Of a stretch of 64,000 nt of DNA, positions 44,821 to 56,908 are shown in pieces. The notes under the pieces were generated by a model, which was not told the origin of the DNA, did no database searches, and was given only the letters and a program-made list of their open reading frames with translations. The DNA comes from Pseudocercospora fijiensis CIRAD86. Taxonomy: Eukaryota; Ascomycota; Dothideomycetes; Mycosphaerellales; Mycosphaerellaceae. The DNA is taken from contig NW_006921536.1 of NCBI RefSeq assembly GCF_000340215.1, forward strand, positions 1,526,472 to 1,590,471, in the 5' to 3' direction. Within the stretch, counting starts at the first letter, position 1. Each line of letters begins with the position of its first letter. The position numbers and the translations under genes are program-made.

Positions 44821-46400
44821 TTATTGCGTCTTCTTCTCGTCACTCCTCGTAGGAGCGCTACCTCCGAACAGCTTGAAGCAAATCCACGCAAATCCTACGA
44901 AGACCACGATGCTTGTGCCCAACGGTACCCATTCAGCCTTGGCGGGGTCCAAGAAAGGTACCGAAAGACGCTCTACCAGCACGCCGGCGGTAGGAGATGG
45001 CGGAACATGATAAAACATGGTCTTTGGACCAAAGAGACCATCGTAGCCCAAATTTACTCTGTCAAACGGGTTGGTGCTCATCTTCAGCCCTTCCTCGGCT
45101 TCGCAAGCCCAAAAGACTACAGGCCAAGACAGATCCACAGAGCCATCCTTATTCGTGTCAGATGATCCATTGACATAGCGGAGATGCATGGGTATGGTCA
45201 CGGTCCAGTCATCAGTACTTGAGGCTTTTTGTTCTGGATGAGCTAGCTCCAGTAGAGCTGCAGATCCCCATTGTTTCAAGACCCAATTCGGTGCCTCGAG
45301 GTCTTGCTCACCGCTGAGGGCGCGCAATGAGACAAGATTGTTTGAGTCCATGAAGAGCTTATCGTCCAATTGGTAGCGGTCAATGAACAATGATGCTGGC
45401 AATGTAGCATAGGCGTGTAGTGCGCAATTGTCTTTTGGCGGTTGAAGATGCTGAGCCGGAAACTTGATGTCCAGCTTTGGATGGAGTCCTGTCGGTGCCT
45501 GAAAGGACACTTGATATGCCGTCAAATCATTGTCGGGCAGAGGGTGATGACGTGCTGGGAATCCAAACAGCGTTGCGCTTGGTTTGTCATCATCGCCCAC
45601 GACAGTGAGATACCCACCGAGCTTCAATTCTTCCGGCTCATCTGGGGTCTCTGGCGCCAATATGCCAACCTCAAGCCTGTCCTCTGGCTTGATCTTGTGA
45701 GCCACGGCGTGTCCTGGGCGATTCTGGCCACTTGATGCAGATGACAGTGTCGTTATGGTAACAGCGTGAGTGATGACATCGTAATCGTAGTCGATATATG
45801 CCCTCGAACCTGCTTCGGCGATGAAATTGCATGTCTGACCGACTTCGGATCCGACTGGAAGTCCCGGGCAAAGATGAGCTCTTATGTGCTCTGATATGCT
45901 GGGGAGATGATGTGATCCATGAAAGAACTGGTACGTCGAAGCACTTGCGAAGCGTTCCGATCGGACTGGTGGCCTGCTGAAGGTTGCTTCTGAGGAAGCA
46001 CATTGGATGTCTTCACTGACAATCTGCCGCAGGAACGAGCATAACGTGGTCTCTTGGCCCGGATGGCGAGGGGTAAAGAAGATGTGCAGACCAGACGGGA
46101 CTCTTGAAACGGTCGGCACAAGCGCATGGTAGTTCTGGCGTGATGCTAGTCGAATGTGCAGCTCATGGAAATCTCCAAGGGTTGATTGCAGCTAAGGAAG
46201 GTGAGTGCGCGGTCACAATGGCGAATGGTATGTTGAGCGATGCAAACCTCCTTGGGCAGCTCTGAGAGGCCAACGGTGATGCGCGTCTCTTTGGCGGCCG
46301 CATGTGCTTCTGCAAACGACACGCGATCCTTCTCAAGCGTGATATCGGCCGGATTGACTCCTGCACCGCGCGCCAGAAGATACGTTACTCTCTGCCTCAT
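44821..46400 (-). CDS. PBN1: GPI mannosyltransferase I subunit PBN1 (PIG-X)
   Basis: This is the ER stabilising subunit of the first GPI mannosyltransferase. Two exons (46400-46248, 46191-44821; 56-nt intron) encode 507 aa from MRQRVTYLLARGAG. The junction gives ELPKELQSTLGDFHELHIRL. The C-terminal half has the lumenal PIG-X type region (SNNLVSLRALSGEQDLEAP, NWVLKQWGSAALLELAHPE, WTVTIPMHLRYVNGSS). One C-terminal membrane anchor (TSIVVFVGFAWICFKLF) is followed by a short charged tail ending EKKTQ. Topology matches yeast Pbn1. It is convergent with the transporter gene. Confidence 0.9.
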
Positions 46401-47578
46401 CGTTGCCTTGTTGATGAAGGAAGGAAGCACGCCACGTCTCGTCTCGTCTCGAGGTGAATTGAAGTGTCTCGGCGCATGGGCCAACTTCACGCTGCACCCT
46501 TGATCACCAGACATCAACGCCAAGCCATTTGCCACACATCAAGAAATCAGTCAATCATTTCGAAGATAGTAGCCGTATATTTCCTGTTCTCCTACATTCA
46601 TCATCTGCTGGTGGAGTTGACTTGGCACTTCGATCACCATGTCGGTGGAACATGTACACACCAAGAACGGTCTCATCGTTCTGTGCCACTGCCAAAGGCA
46701 CGGCAAGGGCCGCAACAGCAAGACGCCGAAACATCCTGCTTGCGTGAATGAGGTGAAGTTAAAGGAGGTACTCAGAAATAGGAAGGAGCGAAGCGAGATA
46801 GCGAGGGGAGAAGGATATAAAGACCCCAACACATCCCACTTACCCATCCGCTAAAAACCGCCCACTCCGAATCATCCTGCTCTCATTGCAAAGCCTTATC
46901 ATGCCACTACCACAAGGTACAATTGTGCCTCCAATCCTTCACGGACTGCACACAAGCTCGGGTAAGCTCCACCAAGCCCAGCGGGATTCGGCTCGAGAAT
47001 GGCCTAGCTTGATGAAGGATGCAGGGAGCGAGCGATCTCGCTGCGAATTTGCCTGTTCAGCGCGGCGATTGGCGGGTCGCATTCGCAGACATTGAGCCGT
47101 AGACACGGGATGTAACGGGGCAACAGAGGGCAAAAGAACAATGAAAGCCGGCCTGATATTATTAAGGAGAATGTGATGAGGCGAAATGTGGATTTATCCG
47201 CAAAAGCAAGAAGCTGGACGTATTGTTTCGCAGGCAGAATGCAACCTACGCACGGGAATTCCTGCTGTTGGTTTGAACTGGATTTGCAGTCTGCTGGCCA
47301 TGCCCAAGCGAATGTCCATCGAAGATAGGTGAGACGAGATCAGAGGACGGTTTGTTCGTCTTTGCGCGAGCCCACTGTCGTTGGAGTTGGACGAACTCCT
47401 TTCCTGTAGCGTTGCGATCTTGCACCGGATATATCTCAAAATCGTTGGTCCACTTTTGTGGCACCATGTCTCATTGCTGGATGATCTTAGATCGAGGCCA
47501 GGCGGAGAGCGTACGGCCGTGAAATGCTCCCTCCAGTTGCTATGCCAGTAGAATCTGATCGAGAAACATCAAGGTTGC
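46401..47578. other. Intergenic, no supported gene
   Basis: 1.2 kb between two minus-strand genes. A 73-codon minus frame at 47467-47246 (MVPQKWTNDFEIYPVQ) has coding-like composition but no confirmed partner exon or domain, so it is not called. Confidence 0.4.
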
Positions 47579-48596
47579 TCAGTCTTTAGTCTTCGTCAAG
47601 AACTCAATCACAGCTGCGATGGCAGTTAGTATTCAAACCATGGCATGGCAAGTGAAATGCTCTGACAGACCTTGTCTAAACTCCTCAGGCTTCTCGCTGA
47701 TGACCCAATGCCCGCAATTTATGCTCGCCAGCTCAAAATTGGGGAAGAATCTTCCGCACACTGGAAGCATATCGTCCGCAACGTAATGACTTTGTGTTCC
47801 TCTCACAATCAAGGTCGGACCTTCCCACCTCGCCTCATCAGGATCGTGGAATGGGAAGTCTCCTAGTCCATTCAGTGAAGGCGTCAGATACTTGAGAGGT
47901 ACCTTGAATTTCTGGTGTCCTTCCTCATCCCGCATCAGATTCGTGAGCAAGAACTGTCTGATAGGCAGACTCTCCTCGTATTCTGATAGAATCTTGTCCG
48001 CATCTTTCAATGACTTGACCTTTGACTCCTCAATCTTCCGCATGCCCACGATGTACTTTGCAAAATCCGACTTCAGCGCAGCGTCGACCGGAGCGTTGTC
48101 CACTGGTATGAGCGATCCGATCTGGACCTGTTTCCGCAGTGCTACTGTCATCACTGTCTTTGCGCCCATGGAGTGGCCAATCAAGCAGCTGTCTTTGATC
48201 TTGTTCTCTCGGAGGAAGAGTTCGAGATCTTCTGCCAATGCGACATAATCGTGTCGAGGGTCGTGGGATGAATCGCCATGATTTCGTGTATCAACTGCGT
48301 AGATTGGTCGCTTCAAGTCGCGGACGAGCTGCCTGGAATACTGTCAGTATCGTGCTGCTATACCGAATGCTGACTGAGGTACTGCCATACTTACTTATGC
48401 TCCTGTGATTTCTCTTGGAGCCAAAGAGACCATGCACGAAGACAATAGGCGATCCCTGTGCTGACACGCCATTTTCAGGCTCATAGAGCTCGTATGCCAT
48501 TTTGATGCCATTGCTGAGCTCAGACGTAGAGTATGGTCGTTTTGCATATTGCCGGAATGGCTGTTGTAGGCGAGGGAGAGCTCGACGGGTGAGCAT
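47579..48596 (-). CDS. IMO32: Mitochondrial alpha/beta hydrolase (IMO32/ABHD11 family)
   Basis: This is a serine hydrolase related to yeast Imo32 and human ABHD11, with a mitochondrial location expected. Three exons (48596-48391, 48332-47671, 47613-47579; introns 58 and 57 nt) encode 300 aa. The N-terminus MLTRRALPRLQQPFRQYAKRP is a typical presequence. Core motifs are PIVFVHGLFGSKRNH, SISKQLVRDLKRPIYAVDTRNHG across the first junction, the nucleophile elbow GHSMGAK and the catalytic His in NCGHWV. The 35-nt last exon completes EEFRQAVIEFLTKTKD; without it the frame would end in unrelated residues. Confidence 0.92.
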
Positions 48597-48945
48597 TGGC
48601 TCCTCGATGCCCCGACTCTATTAACGTAGGCGTAGACGTAGGAACTTGAAAAAAAAAAGCACGTTCGTGTGTCAGATCCGCCAGACGACAATTTGCTCTG
48701 ATGAATTCAATAGGTTTGGTTTGGTAGGGAGATGGTGCTTGTGCGAAGATTTGTCTATCTTCACTTGACAAAGTTCGCGACTGAAGAAGATTTCGACGTC
48801 AGCCTGCAGCACCGCTTCCCTCTTGACTTCCAAGTTCTGGCTCTACATACATGGATACATGTTCACGCGACTACTGTCTAGATCCGCCTTTAGAAGAAGT
48901 CCTCTCTTCCCTCGACAAACACTCCCAATCTCAAGAACTTTCGCC

Positions 48946-49542
48946 ATGTTGCGCACATCTCCCAACATCATCATCACCGGCACACCAGGTGTAGGCAAGA
49001 CGACCCACTGCGAAGAACTTGCCCAGCGTACCGGTCTCCACCACCTCTCCATAAATGAAGTCGTCAAGAAACATAACATCGGCGAGACCAGCAATGACCC
49101 GGACGATCCTAAAACCAAAATAGTCGACGAAGATCGCTTGCTAGACTGCATCGAAAACGACCTCGAAGAAGGCGGACAGATCATTGACTGGCATGCTTGC
49201 GATCTCTTCCCAGTTTCACTCATTGACCTCGTATGCGTGATACGATGCGATAACAAACTCCTCTACGATCGTCTCAAGGCTAGAGGTTATGGGGAGAAGA
49301 AGCTGGAAGAGAATATGGATTGCGAGATTATGGAGGTTTTGCTGCAAGAAGCGCGGGACGCCTATGATGAGCAGATTGTGGTTGAGATGAAGAGCGAGAC
49401 CACGGAGGATGTGGATAGTAATGTGGAGAGGATCGAGAAGTGGATCGAGCAGTGGAGGATAGACAACGGGAAGGAGGAGGGAGATGTGAAGGCGCAAGAA
49501 GAGCAAAAGGATGAGGATAATCCGATGTTTTTGCATGGATGA
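48946..49542 (+). CDS. FAP7: Adenylate kinase isoenzyme 6 / ribosome assembly factor FAP7
   Basis: This small ATPase/adenylate kinase acts in the last steps of 40S subunit maturation. A single exon encodes 198 aa from ATG 48946 (MLRTSPNIIITG). Walker A is GTPGVGKTT (about 12-20). VKKHNIGE and DWHACDLFP (about 85) are family motifs, and CDNKLLYDRLKARGY contains the lid-type Arg. The C-terminus is acidic and ends PMFLHG. An in-frame upstream ATG at 48823 would add an Arg/Ser-rich extension of unknown use. It is convergent with HAM1. Confidence 0.94.
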   Translation: MLRTSPNIIITGTPGVGKTTHCEELAQRTGLHHLSINEVVKKHNIGETSNDPDDPKTKIVDEDRLLDCIENDLEEGGQIIDWHACDLFPVSLIDLVCVIRCDNKLLYDRLKARGYGEKKLEENMDCEIMEVLLQEARDAYDEQIVVEMKSETTEDVDSNVERIEKWIEQWRIDNGKEEGDVKAQEEQKDEDNPMFLHG

Positions 49543-49717
49543 GCGTGTGTCGGAGTTTGTTTTCAGGAAATGAGTTCTTCAATGTGAGCAGGACCATGAA
49601 GAGCATCGTCCTCTACGGACGAGGCTTCGTCTACAGCCCTGATCTCGACGACAAGACTCGCAACAAGCCCACGGATGTCGTCGTGATAGAAAGAGACGTC
49701 TGGATCAGGGACGACAT

Positions 49718-50468
49718 CTACGCCTCCACCTCCTGATTCAACCACGCAATCAACTTCTGCAACGCCTTTCCACGATGCGAGATCAAATTCTTCTCCTCCT
49801 TCGGCATCTCAGCATAAGTCTGGCCCTCATACTCAAAACAGGCGTCCCAACCTAGAGCAAACCCCCAAAGTCAGAACCATTGGCAGTGATAGCAGGCTCG
49901 ATCCAAAACTCACCAAAATCCGCAGGCCCCCTCGCCTCAACAATCCTCCCATTCGTCCTTCCCTGAAAGACAATCGGCTCCATCCCCGGTCCCTCACTAT
50001 ACGCAAAAGTACAAACCGCCTGCGCAGACTTATCTTCAAAACCCGCGAGTAAGAGATGAAATTTCTTGACGCCGAGGGCTTTGAGGAACCATTTCCTAGC
50101 GAAGCGTCAATCATAATCTTAGCTAGTAGATAGATAGCCTTGTCAATACTCAACTCACACATAAGGACCAGGCAACTCATCAAAAGCATCAAAACATAAG
50201 CATGTATCTTCTACAAGAACTGGTCCTTTGATCTGAAAACACGTCAATCATCGAAATTGCAATTCATGTCATTCATGGTTTTTCCTTTCCTTACCGCATC
50301 AGCTGCCCTCCTCGCCTTATCCTTGGAAATCTCTTCAATCGTGCCCTGAATTTCTACGAGCTCGACATTTTGACTTTGGAGTTGAACGGGAGTTTTTGAG
50401 AGAATGGCTTGGACTTCGGATAATTTGTTTGCGTTGCCTGTGATGAAATTGAGGGTTTTGGGTGCCAT
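49718..50468 (-). CDS. HAM1: Inosine triphosphate pyrophosphatase (HAM1)
   Basis: This enzyme hydrolyses non-canonical purine nucleotides such as dITP and XTP to monophosphates, keeping them out of DNA and RNA. Four exons (50468-50295, 50232-50159, 50095-49914, 49851-49718; introns 62, 63 and 62 nt) encode 187 aa, a normal length. Motifs are [12 protein letters not shown] at the N-terminus, [36 protein letters not shown] across the last junction and the terminal LISHRGKAL. All exon phases close. Confidence 0.95.
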
Positions 50469-50974
50469 TTGTGGTGGTGTTGGATGTGGGCAGAAAGGTA
50501 AGGTAAAATTTGTGTGTGTTGTGACGTTGTGATGGTCCACAGAGTTGGGAGTGGCGGATCTCAGCTTTTGTGCTGTGCTTGCTATCCATAGATATATGGC
50601 AAAGTAGGTAGTGTTTTGGCACGGCCTGGCATGCAGACTCTCGATCACAGAAATGGGAGTGGAGAATGCAGATACGACTCGCTCTCATTGCTACCGTACC
50701 GGTGGCTGTAATGTTGCAAATGGTCACAGGAACTGTGCAGCTTCAACACCTCACGACTGGAGCAGCATACGAGCGTAAATGATTCAGATCATGACAACGT
50801 CGAGCTCATTTGGAACATTTCAACTGATTTTGCCTATGGCCTGCCGCAGAGCTATGAGGTCGCTTTCAAATGCTGCGCTCATTTCCATTTGCCCTGCTCA
50901 CATAACGCCTGCCTTCTACTTGCAAAATGAGAACCGTGTCGCCCAATGCCATCATGTAATCCGTGACGCATGAC
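50469..50974. other. Intergenic, no supported gene
   Basis: This lies between HAM1 and the upstream eS1 gene, both on the minus strand. Nothing else is supported. Confidence 0.5.
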
Positions 50975-51924
50975 TTATACGTTCTCCAGGACCTGCTCCT
51001 TGAACTCCCGGTTGCCCTCAACCTTGTTACCGGCATCATCAGTGCTAGACTCTCCGTGCAGCGACAAAAGGTTTCCGAGGTCGAACTTGGGCGACTTGAG
51101 GAGCTTGACCTTGCGGACGTGGACCTATGGTCACGTTAGCATTTTCCATCGTTATTTGGCACTTGTAACTACGTACGTTCTGGAGTGGGTAGATGCCCTG
51201 GGTGCTCTTCTCGATCTCGCGTCCGATAACCTCAGGGATGAGCTTGGTGGTGAGCTGGCTGAGAGTGCAGCTCTGGGCCTCGCGCTGCATGATGTCGGTC
51301 ATCTTCTTACGGATCTGGCGGATTTGCGAAGACCGCGCGTATGTGGTCTTCTTGATCTGGTTCGGTCGTCGCTTGGTGAAGGCAATGCAGAACAGGCGGA
51401 GGAGGTAGTCATCGGTCGTCTTGACGACAACATTGGCCTCGATGAGGGACTGCCACTTGCGGACGAGCGAGCGCAGCTTGTCAGAGGTGAAGTCGAGCCC
51501 GTGGAAGTTGGTCAGGCAATTCTTGCCCTGGACCTCATCAACTCGCAGCTTGACCTTGCGGAATGCGTGGTCCTCGTCTTTCTGGAGATCGGCGAGGGAG
51601 ACCTCGAAAATGCGGCCCTTGAGCGCATCGTTGGCGTTCTTGAGACCAGTGGTGCGGTTCACGAGCGTCTTGCCGACACTGCATTGTATGTCAGTCCTCC
51701 ATCTCTCTTTCATCGTGCGTTTCTGCTCGGGGAATCGTACTCGCGAATGGCAAAGGTCGATGGGGCCTTGACGCTGAACCAGTCCTTTCTGTTCTTCAAT
51801 TAGCCTCCCATTGCGCGGTGTCGTGTGCGATTGCGGCGATGTGTACAGACCTGGCGAAGGGATCGGTGCGCTTCTTCAAGCCCTTCTTGCCCTTGGACAA
51901 TCTCTTGTTCTTGCCGACAGCCAT
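50975..51924 (-). CDS. RPS1: Cytosolic 40S ribosomal protein eS1
   Basis: This is small-subunit ribosomal protein eS1 (S3Ae). Four exons (51924-51851, 51788-51741, 51678-51177, 51124-50975; introns 62, 62 and 52 nt) encode 257 aa. The start is [19 protein letters not shown], and junctions rebuild [15 protein letters not shown] and [33 protein letters not shown] and [18 protein letters not shown] are strongly conserved. Three introns, two of them near the 5' end, are usual for fungal ribosomal protein genes. It is divergent from the derlin gene. Confidence 0.97.
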
Positions 51925-52234
51925 GTTGGGTGTGTGTTGGCAAGGAGAAGAGTGCTGTGGAAGTTAGTACCTGCTGGGCTTGCAAGAGAAGTTCGCCTTG
52001 ACGAGAAGTCGGCTTCGCCCACTCGATTTCGAAAAGTGTCTTGGCGGCAGGCACACGGCCACAAGTCCGCGCTTTGCCGACGGCCAAACAGTGCCACCAC
52101 TTCATTTGCTGCCGCTTCACTTCTTCTAACCACTTCGAATTCCTTTCCATCTGAACACATTGCGCTTTTCAGCAACCATCTCCTCGTCTGTCATCCGCCG
52201 CAGCAAGACTTGGTATCGCTCGCGGAAAACCAGA
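51925..52234. promoter_or_regulatory. Shared divergent promoter, eS1 / derlin
   Basis: 310 bp lie between the start codons of the eS1 and derlin genes. No specific motif was assigned. Confidence 0.45.
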
Positions 52235-53409
52235 ATGTCGTTCCAGGAGGCATACTTTGCGGCGCCGCCGGTCTCGAGGTAAGCATCTTGACCACACGTG
52301 CGCAGGTGCACATTCTGATACTCACCAGAACTCTGACAGCCGCCGCCGTCCTAATATCCGTCCCGGGTCACCTTGGTCTCTATAGCCTCATGTGGGTTGT
52401 CTTCTTCAAGGACTATGTCTTCACCATCCGCCAGCTACCGCAAATATGGCGCTGCCTCACAGCATTCTTGGTGACCGGACCCTCGCTGGGTCTGATCATG
52501 GACCCATTCTTCCTCTACCACTACAGCACTCAGCTCGAGATCGGCTCGCCTCGGTTTAGTCGTCCTGGATCCTACGTGTTCTATTTGATGTTTGTTTCCC
52601 TGGTCATTTTGGTAAGCTCTGTCCTGCTATCACTGTCTTTCAAACTCTCCTTGTGTTGTTGCTATAACCTCGAATATCTGCCCGGCCAGCCTCTTCTAGC
52701 TGTCACGGTTCCTGGAATCGAGGAAGATTACCCCTGCACTGTGTTGCGTTCGTCATTCGCAAAATCATAAAGAGCGTTTACGGAGTGTGGGCATGGTGGG
52801 CTTCGGTATTGAGAAAACTGTCCTTCTTGATCTTGTGGAATGGCGGTGGTTGTTGAACCCTACATACCATCTCGAACATATGCTGTCAATCATTTTGGCG
52901 ATTTGCATTGTTTCGAGTACTTTGCTGACGTGCAGCAGCTCACTGGTGGCTTCTACCTCGGTGGCGCAGTTTTGCTCAACGCCCTTAGTATGGCCATGAT
53001 TTATACCGTTGCGCAAGAGGACCCGAACAGGCAGGTTCAATTCTTCATTGTACAAATGCCCGCCAAGTACTTGCCGTACGCCTCATTGGCCATCACCTAC
53101 CTCATGGCAGGCCCATTTCAGTGCATGATTCAGGCTACTGGTATCTTGGCTGCTCATTTTTACGACTTCCTCGACCGCATCTGGCCTCAGTTCGGAGGTG
53201 GACAGCAGTTGATCCAGACACCGCAAATTCTCCAGAAGTGGTTTGCAACGCCTGGTGGAACGCAGCAGAGCCGCGCATACGGTACAGCGTTCGGCGCTCG
53301 TGCCGGTGCACAACCCCAGGCATCCACGCAGAATCGGTCAGGTAGCGGCAGCTCCTTCAGCAGTGGCTCCATCTGGGGAGGTTCTGGTCGGAGACTGGGA
53401 GGCGACTAA
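52235..53409 (+). CDS. Derlin (ER-associated degradation, Der1/Dfm1 family)
   Basis: This rhomboid pseudoprotease-type ER membrane protein moves misfolded proteins out for degradation. Three exons (52235-52278, 52329-52611, 52936-53409) encode 266 aa. The derlin WR motif is in QLPQIWRCLTAFL, and hydrophobic segments follow through LGGAVLLNALSMAMIYTV and LPYASLAITYLMAG. The C-terminus IWGGSGRRLGGD fits a Cdc48/p97-binding SHP box, as in Dfm1 and human Derlin-1. The second intron is 324 nt, far longer than the others here, and ends in a tandem CAGCAG acceptor. Confidence 0.92.
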
Positions 53410-54238
53410 GCGAATTCAGAGTTTTGCATTGTGCTAAGCGTTTGAGAGCATACGAATGGAAATGACTATCGATGGACCTGCTCCAATCCATCTCACGATA
53501 ACACCAACTTTGGCGCCTTCGCCCCAAGATGGTCTGCGAGGTACAAGAAGCTCTTGTCATCCAGTGTCAACATGCCTGGCCAGTTCGCCTGTGGTTCAAA
53601 CACTTGAAACTTATCCGTCATGAAACTCATCACCAAATTCCCTCCAACATTAAAAGAAAGCGCGATGCACTTTTCTTTGGCGTTCAGCTTCGCATTTCAC
53701 AGGTTGCACAATCACGTTTTTTTATGTCTTGTATGATGTGGTGATGATCGTGGAGGAAAGTTTTCAGTGTTCTCTCCAGCCGCATGCTACGGCGTCTTTC
53801 TCAAGACCGAATTCGTGGTACGAAAGTAGCACCAACAGGCTCAGCCTCCTCTTTCTGACCGAGTGACGTCTATCGTGAACACGATGAAATGTACACGAAA
53901 GCGGGAGAGAAGCCGGATACATGCATTGTAAAGGGAAGGAGTTGGAACAACCTCCAGTCAGGCGCTTCGTGATTTCCTTCATCGGATTACTGTATTCGAT
54001 CATCCGATCAAGGCTGAGGATGCAAAGCAAACAGCTTGCCAGCTCCACAGTCGCAACCACGTACAAGGATCTGATGGGAGATACAGCTAGAGATGGAGGC
54101 AAGAGTGCCATTGATACCGACATGCCGTTCTCCTATGCTGAGTTACAATATTATCCTTAGCGATAGATACACAAAGGTATGACAATTACACATCTCCGTT
54201 GCATTAACGCTCTCTCCCACCTAAACTCACTCACACGC
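53410..54238. other. Convergent intergenic, no supported gene
   Basis: This lies between the derlin stop and the sugar transporter stop. A 119-codon minus frame near 53764-54123 has no recognisable features. Confidence 0.5.
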
Positions 54239-56457
54239 TCAAGCAACCCCAACCTTCTGAGAATTCGCAAGAGAATGGTCAAAATCGTAAAGAGGCTCCA
54301 GAGTAGCGCTCTTATTGAACATAACCCATCGCTTAAACCACCACGGCGCAGCCTTAGTCGTCTGGTATCGAATGAACTTACTACCCGGAACAGCAAAAAT
54401 GTAATCCAGTTCCTCAAGAGTGCGTTGTTTCGTCTCGGGAACGAATAAGAAAATCATGAAGAAAGCTACGACATTGAGGCCTGCGTAGAAACCGAAAGCC
54501 CCGGTTGGCGTGAAAGCGGCTAAAATTGCTGGGAATGAGATCGAAAGTACGGCGGCCCAGAAGAGACAGGTAGCGACTGCCCAACCCATGCCGACTTCTC
54601 GGTGGGAGAGAGGGAAGACTTCAGCACTGTATGTGAATGGCACCGGTCCTTCGCCGGGAGAGTAGAAGGCGGCGAATAGGTAGATGAAGAGCGAAATCGC
54701 CCCCAGTCGACCAGACCCTTCTCCAGGAATCAAGAAGCAGAATCCTGCTGCAAGAAGTGTCCAGGCCATTTGAGGGAAGGTGAAAAGGAGAAGTGCTCTT
54801 CTTCCGAAGGTGTCGATGGTCCAGATGGCAGGCCAGGCGAAGACGAAGTTGACTAGACCGAATCCGAAGGATGCGATCAGAGCATCACGTTCGGTAGCAT
54901 TGGCCTCGCGGAAAACAGTTGATGAGTACTAATATTATTGTCAGGATGGCCTAGAGATAGTTGCGTACTGCTTAGAGGCGACCTACGAATGCAATGATGT
55001 TGATTCCGCACATCTGCTGGGCAATCTATCCGAACTCTGTCAGTACTCCGACTACTTTGGAGCTTTTGGTGTAGTACATACCATGACGGTAAATGAAGCC
55101 AGCGTTGCCCTTCGAATTCGTGGAATCGTGAAGAGCTGAGCGAAGCGCGTGACATAATTGCTCTTGCCGACAATGCTTGCCTCGATTTGCAGCTGCGCAT
55201 GGATATAGTACAAGTCACGCGCGGCCTGGAGAGGCTGGAATCGTAGCTTGAGAAGAGACTCGTACGCCTTACGATATCGGTTCTTCTTCATATACCATCT
55301 TGGGCTTTCGGGCTGGAAGCTGTTGTAAGTCTCATGCAGGCTTTCGGAGGGGGTTCGTGAAACTTACGCAGAAGTAGATACCAAGTACGAGTGGCACGGC
55401 TGGGATGAAAGCGGACCCAATCTGTAGTCGCCAGGCGATATCTCCGACTTGGTAGACAGCGAGGTTCGCGCAAAACCCGAGGAAGATACCGAAAGCCGTC
55501 CACATTTGCCTAAGCTCGGGTCAGTCAATCAATTTAGAGATGTGGTTCAAGCACTCTCCTACCAAGACATAACCAGAGCACCTCTAATCTTTGCTGGGGA
55601 GTTCTCCGCTGCAAAGATGGGCACAGAGGATCCTTTCAGACCCATTCCAATGCCCATGAGCAATCGAGTAATGAATAGTTCTTCCCAGGTCTGTGTGAGC
55701 GCTCCTCCAATCGGCGTGATCAAGCAGAAAATGGCAGAGATGAAGATTGTGCCTCTTCGTCCAAAGTAATAGTTGCAGGGATCAGACAGCCAGCAGCCGA
55801 TGAAGGCCGATCCAATATACGGTCCAGCATTGACGACACCGACGAGCCAGCTGTCGCGCACTTGATTTGGAGCACCCTTGGTGTCGCCATTTCCGATGCC
55901 GAACTCCTGAGGAAAGCTCAAGTTTGCACCATTCGACCTAGAAATGATCAGTTGAGGAATAGCTCATAGACGCATTCGCGAGCTCTTACCCAGTTTGGTC
56001 CCATCCTTGCACGGCAGCACCGATTGAGCAGACGATAATGGTGATGTAGAGTTTGAGGGGGTGACTCCATTTGTGGGCAGCTTCGTAGCGCAGAAATTCC
56101 TTCTCGTGCTCATCTAGCGCTTCAAGATTTTCGAAGTTGCCTGGGTCTTGGGCAATAAGGGCGCCCTTTTTCAAAAGGTCGAGCTCGTCGGTCATGCCCT
56201 TCTCGGCGGCGAATGCCTCGACATCGGCCATGAGTGAAGCATATGGGATGCCAGCCAGAGGGTTCGAAATCCTGCATGGCGCATGATCAGATTGATGGAA
56301 TTCGCGAGTTCGTTGCTGCATACTTCGCATCCAGATTGCTGTTCAGGTTGATCGATGTGACCACAGATGTTCTCCTGATGTCCTCTTCTGCCGCGACCCC
56401 AGCCTCTTTGCCATTTTCGTAAGTGACCGGCGGTCTCTTCTCATCGTCGAAGGACAT
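54239..56457 (-). CDS. MFS sugar transporter
   Basis: This is a major facilitator sugar porter with 12 predicted membrane spans. Seven exons (56457-56324, 56271-55990, 55937-55563, 55509-55368, 55312-55082, 55025-54987, 54928-54239) encode 630 aa; an in-frame ATG at 56484 would add nine residues. Motifs are [96 protein letters not shown] and [15 protein letters not shown]. The N-terminal 120 residues form a long charged cytosolic extension. The 39-nt sixth exon supplies the QQxxGxN-type block. Substrate unknown. Confidence 0.93.
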
Positions 56458-56878
56458 GGCAATGTGTCCCCAGGTATCTTCCAAGCTTTTGCTTCGAACA
56501 AGCTCTTGAAGGCTTGAGCCAAAAGCTCTGCTGGGGCTGTGACAAGAGGAAGATAAGAAATCTTACGAAAAGGCGAAGAAACAAGCAAGTAGAAACGGGG
56601 TGCGCGGTACCACATAGCGTCCTTAAGACGGTCACCACGGCCCTGGGATGGCACATGCCAACCCAGAACTCCGCATCTGGCGAACCTTGGAATGCCTAGA
56701 ATATGGGGAGAACAGCGGCAGAAACGGCGGTCGTGGCACAGCTTTACTATTCTAGGTGTGCCGCGTGGAAGCTCAGGCATACGGTATACCCGATCAGCCG
56801 CCTTACAGACAAGGTTGCCGCCAGGAAGCGATGAGGCCTCAGGCATAATACTGTGCTTTGCAGGAAGGTTGAGAATGC
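56458..56878. other. Intergenic, promoter of sugar transporter
   Basis: Ordinary, non-RIP sequence up to the edge of the Harbinger element. No supported gene. Confidence 0.5.
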
Positions 56879-56881
56879 TAA
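56879..56881. repeat. Harbinger target-site duplication TAA, left
   Basis: TAA precedes the left terminal inverted repeat and is matched by TAA at 60174-60176; TWA trinucleotides are the usual PIF/Harbinger target. Confidence 0.75.
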
Positions 56882-56908
56882 GAGCCTGTCGTGTCTATAA
56901 TCCAATCT
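56882..56908 (+). repeat. Harbinger left terminal inverted repeat
   Basis: Starts GAGCCTGTCGTGTCTATAAT and pairs with the reverse complement of 60147-60173, which starts GGGCCTATCGTGTC. Confidence 0.82.

Noticed and set aside
51811..52770. 319-codon plus-strand ORF
   Set aside because: It runs antisense through the start of eS1 and out of frame or through introns of the derlin gene; the derlin exons explain the part that looks like protein.
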